Source of the DNA: a virus
IMG/VR virus record: IMGVR_UViG_3300025286_000054
Coordinates: 1 to 36,809 of that record
Length of the DNA stretch: 36,809 bases
Direction: 5' to 3' (one strand)
Shown here: positions 35,152-36,809 of the stretch, piece after piece
Position numbering within the stretch: position 1 is the first letter of the stretch
Layout of the letters: each line of letters begins with the position of its first letter
The notes under the pieces: model-generated
The model's input: the letters and a program-made list of their open reading frames with translations, nothing else
What the model was told of the DNA's origin: nothing
Database searches by the model: none
Translations under genes and position numbers: made by a program

Positions 35152-36809
35152 GTGGCCAGACGTAAACCGGAAGATATTATCGAACTGGTTGAGGCTCACT
35201 ATGATGCTACTGAACCCCTCCGCCAAAGGATGCAGGACGACCATGCACTCTATCGGCTAGAGCCGTATGACGCAGGCGAAGGGTATCAGAGCTATACCAG
35301 TAACGACCCCCAGACATTCGCCGAGAAGGTGATTGGCTGGATTACCGGCGCGGAGATGACGGTGCGTATCCCGCATGACGGGGCCGACCCCGCCCTCCGG
35401 GAACGCAACGACATGAAGGAACGGTTCCTTATCGGCATACTGCGTGCCGCAGACGAACGGCTCTGCCGCCTTATGCTCCCTATCCTGCGTGACCAGATAG
35501 GCTGGTACTCCGTTCTCAGGGGCTGGTATGCAGGTCGGGCCCTCCTGGCTAAACGTGAGGATGGCTCAACCTATGTCGATATCACACCCTGGGACCCACT
35601 CCATACATATTGGTGTACGGGGCCTGATGGGCTTGAATGGGCCTGCTATAAGGTGCCGAAGACCAAGAGCCAGATATTCTCCCAGTACAACATCAAAGTA
35701 GATTGGGAAACTCCCCATACCGCAGACGGTATAAACGTCTACGACTTCTATGATAAGGAGTTCAATACCCTTCTGATCCATAACGGCTCGAAGAACCAGC
35801 CGCTGGTAAGGGTGATCAAGAAACAGATAAGGCATGGCGCAGACCAGGTGCCGGCCTTTCTTGGCCCGATAGGGGCGAACCCCTATATCGTAGCGTTGTC
35901 ACAGTCCACTATGGAGGACACTATCGCCGATGTCGGCGAATCAGTGTTCAGCGCCACACGGGACCTCTACCCGAAACATAACCTGATGATGAGCACATTG
36001 CTTGAACTGACCGCACGCAGCAGGCGGCAGGGGCTTATTGTACGCAGCAGGGACGGAACGAAATCCCTTGATGAAGACCCCTATTTGGAAGGGTCGGAGA
36101 TATCACTTGCCCAGAACGAGAATGTTGAGCCGCTGGGTCTGCTGGAGATGGCGAAGGAAACAGGCGCGTTTATGAGCCTCGTCTCAGGAGAGATGCAGCG
36201 CGGCTCCATCCCGCACTCGGTGTACGGCGAGCTGCCGTTCCAGCTTTCTGGGTTCGCTATCAACACGCTCCGCCAAGGCGTGGAGACTGTGGTTAATAAA
36301 TACCTTCGCGGCGTTGAGAAGGCTTACCAGATGATATTCAACCTCATCTCGGACCAGTACGCAGCAGGGGCATTCAAGTCTATGGAAGTCTCCGGGATGG
36401 ACAGGAACCGGGTGTATTTTACCGAGGAGGTCAGCCCAGACAGCCTGAAGAACACAGGCCAGCCGGTTGTTAACCTCATCGGGCAACTGCCACAGGACGA
36501 TATGACCAGGTACTCTATGGCCCAGATCGCACGGGAGGGTCCAACACCACTGCTGTCTGACCGTGCGATCCGGGACAGGATTCTGGCGATACAGGACGCA
36601 GACCAGATGGACGACTCCATCAAGGAGCAGTTGGCAGAGAGGATGCTGCCCGAGGCGGCGCTCTGGACACTGCTCCGCGCTTCAGAGCGTCAAGGGCGCG
36701 ATGACTTGGCGCGGTTCTATGTCGGTGAACTGACATCCCTGATCATGCAGAAACGCCAGGAAGCGGAAAAGCGTAACGCTGAGATGGGTGGTGGTGCCCC
36801 CGGCGGTCC
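35152..36809 (+). CDS. Portal protein, N-terminal 552 residues (continues at base 1)
   Basis: GTG 35152 directly follows the terminase stop (TAAGTG). The frame is open to the right edge. Features are an N-terminal helix (RRKPEDIIELVEAHYDATEP), ASP-rich wing strands, a region with WDPLHTYWCTGPDG and YKVPKTKSQ, long stem helices (residues ~360-410, LPFQLSGFAINTLRQGVETV), and a C-terminal coiled helix (TSLIMQKRQEAEKRNAEMGG) leading into the Gly/Pro tail that ends at base 163. A dodecameric ring for DNA passage is the family role. Gene order (terminase, portal) and size (606 residues joined) support the call. Confidence 0.88.
   Translation, partial: MARRKPEDIIELVEAHYDATEPLRQRMQDDHALYRLEPYDAGEGYQSYTSNDPQTFAEKVIGWITGAEMTVRIPHDGADPALRERNDMKERFLIGILRAADERLCRLMLPILRDQIGWYSVLRGWYAGRALLAKREDGSTYVDITPWDPLHTYWCTGPDGLEWACYKVPKTKSQIFSQYNIKVDWETPHTADGINVYDFYDKEFNTLLIHNGSKNQPLVRVIKKQIRHGADQVPAFLGPIGANPYIVALSQSTMEDTIADVGESVFSATRDLYPKHNLMMSTLLELTARSRRQGLIVRSRDGTKSLDEDPYLEGSEISLAQNENVEPLGLLEMAKETGAFMSLVSGEMQRGSIPHSVYGELPFQLSGFAINTLRQGVETVVNKYLRGVEKAYQMIFNLISDQYAAGAFKSMEVSGMDRNRVYFTEEVSPDSLKNTGQPVVNLIGQLPQDDMTRYSMAQIAREGPTPLLSDRAIRDRILAIQDADQMDDSIKEQLAERMLPEAALWTLLRASERQGRDDLARFYVGELTSLIMQKRQEAEKRNAEMGGGAPGG

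Overview
This window reads as a complete, circularly closing genome of a tailed bacteriophage, most likely podovirus-like. The evidence is a large and small terminase, a portal, a scaffold, an HK97-type major capsid protein, an adaptor-like and a beta-propeller tail protein and a tail fibre, with no recognisable tape measure, sheath or tail-tube gene. The portal gene runs off the right edge and its reading frame resumes at base 2 of the left edge, ending at base 163. The sequence was therefore probably opened inside the portal gene. The host is an unidentified bacterium; Shine-Dalgarno sites are clear and GTG/TTG starts are common. No integrase, DNA polymerase, tRNA or CRISPR array was recognised.

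Layout. One rightward late block runs from about 33246 to the right edge and continues from base 2 to 21466. In order it holds terminase small and large subunits, portal, a 736-aa protein, two small proteins, a 1714-aa probable ejection protein, scaffold, major capsid, several small head genes (one lysine-rich, one collagen-like), an adaptor-like protein with a jelly-roll insert, a beta-propeller tail protein, a nuclease-fold remnant, the tail fibre, a holin-like two-helix protein, a tryptophan/arginine-rich membrane-active-looking protein and a small end gene. A leftward early block runs from 32493 down to 21566. It holds roughly twenty small genes, then a replication/recombination set: HTH protein, SSB-like protein, RecB-like nuclease, RecA-fold ATPase, TubC-like protein, a sigma region 4 protein and a VRR-NUC nuclease. 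The two blocks converge on a long hairpin at about 21487-21558.

Control region. The only long gene-free stretch, about 750 bp from 32494 to 33245, separates the divergent blocks. Next to the leftward genes it carries a sigma-70-like promoter whose predicted start abuts the first ATG (leaderless). Behind this lie helically phased TTTAC/GGTAAA repeats, three GAAC-N4-GTTC palindromes resembling Gram-positive LexA boxes, and an AT-rich field of palindromes and direct repeats that could be an origin or operator cluster.

The early block also shows repeated small regulatory modules. A motif close to AACAATCGATWGGTAAA occurs four or five times immediately before ribosome binding sites. Two related 51-57-bp structured elements begin at stop codons and contain mutually exclusive hairpins. 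Two families of copied ribosome-binding leaders also recur. Together these suggest transcription or translation control built from repeated parts, and they are the most novel-looking material here.
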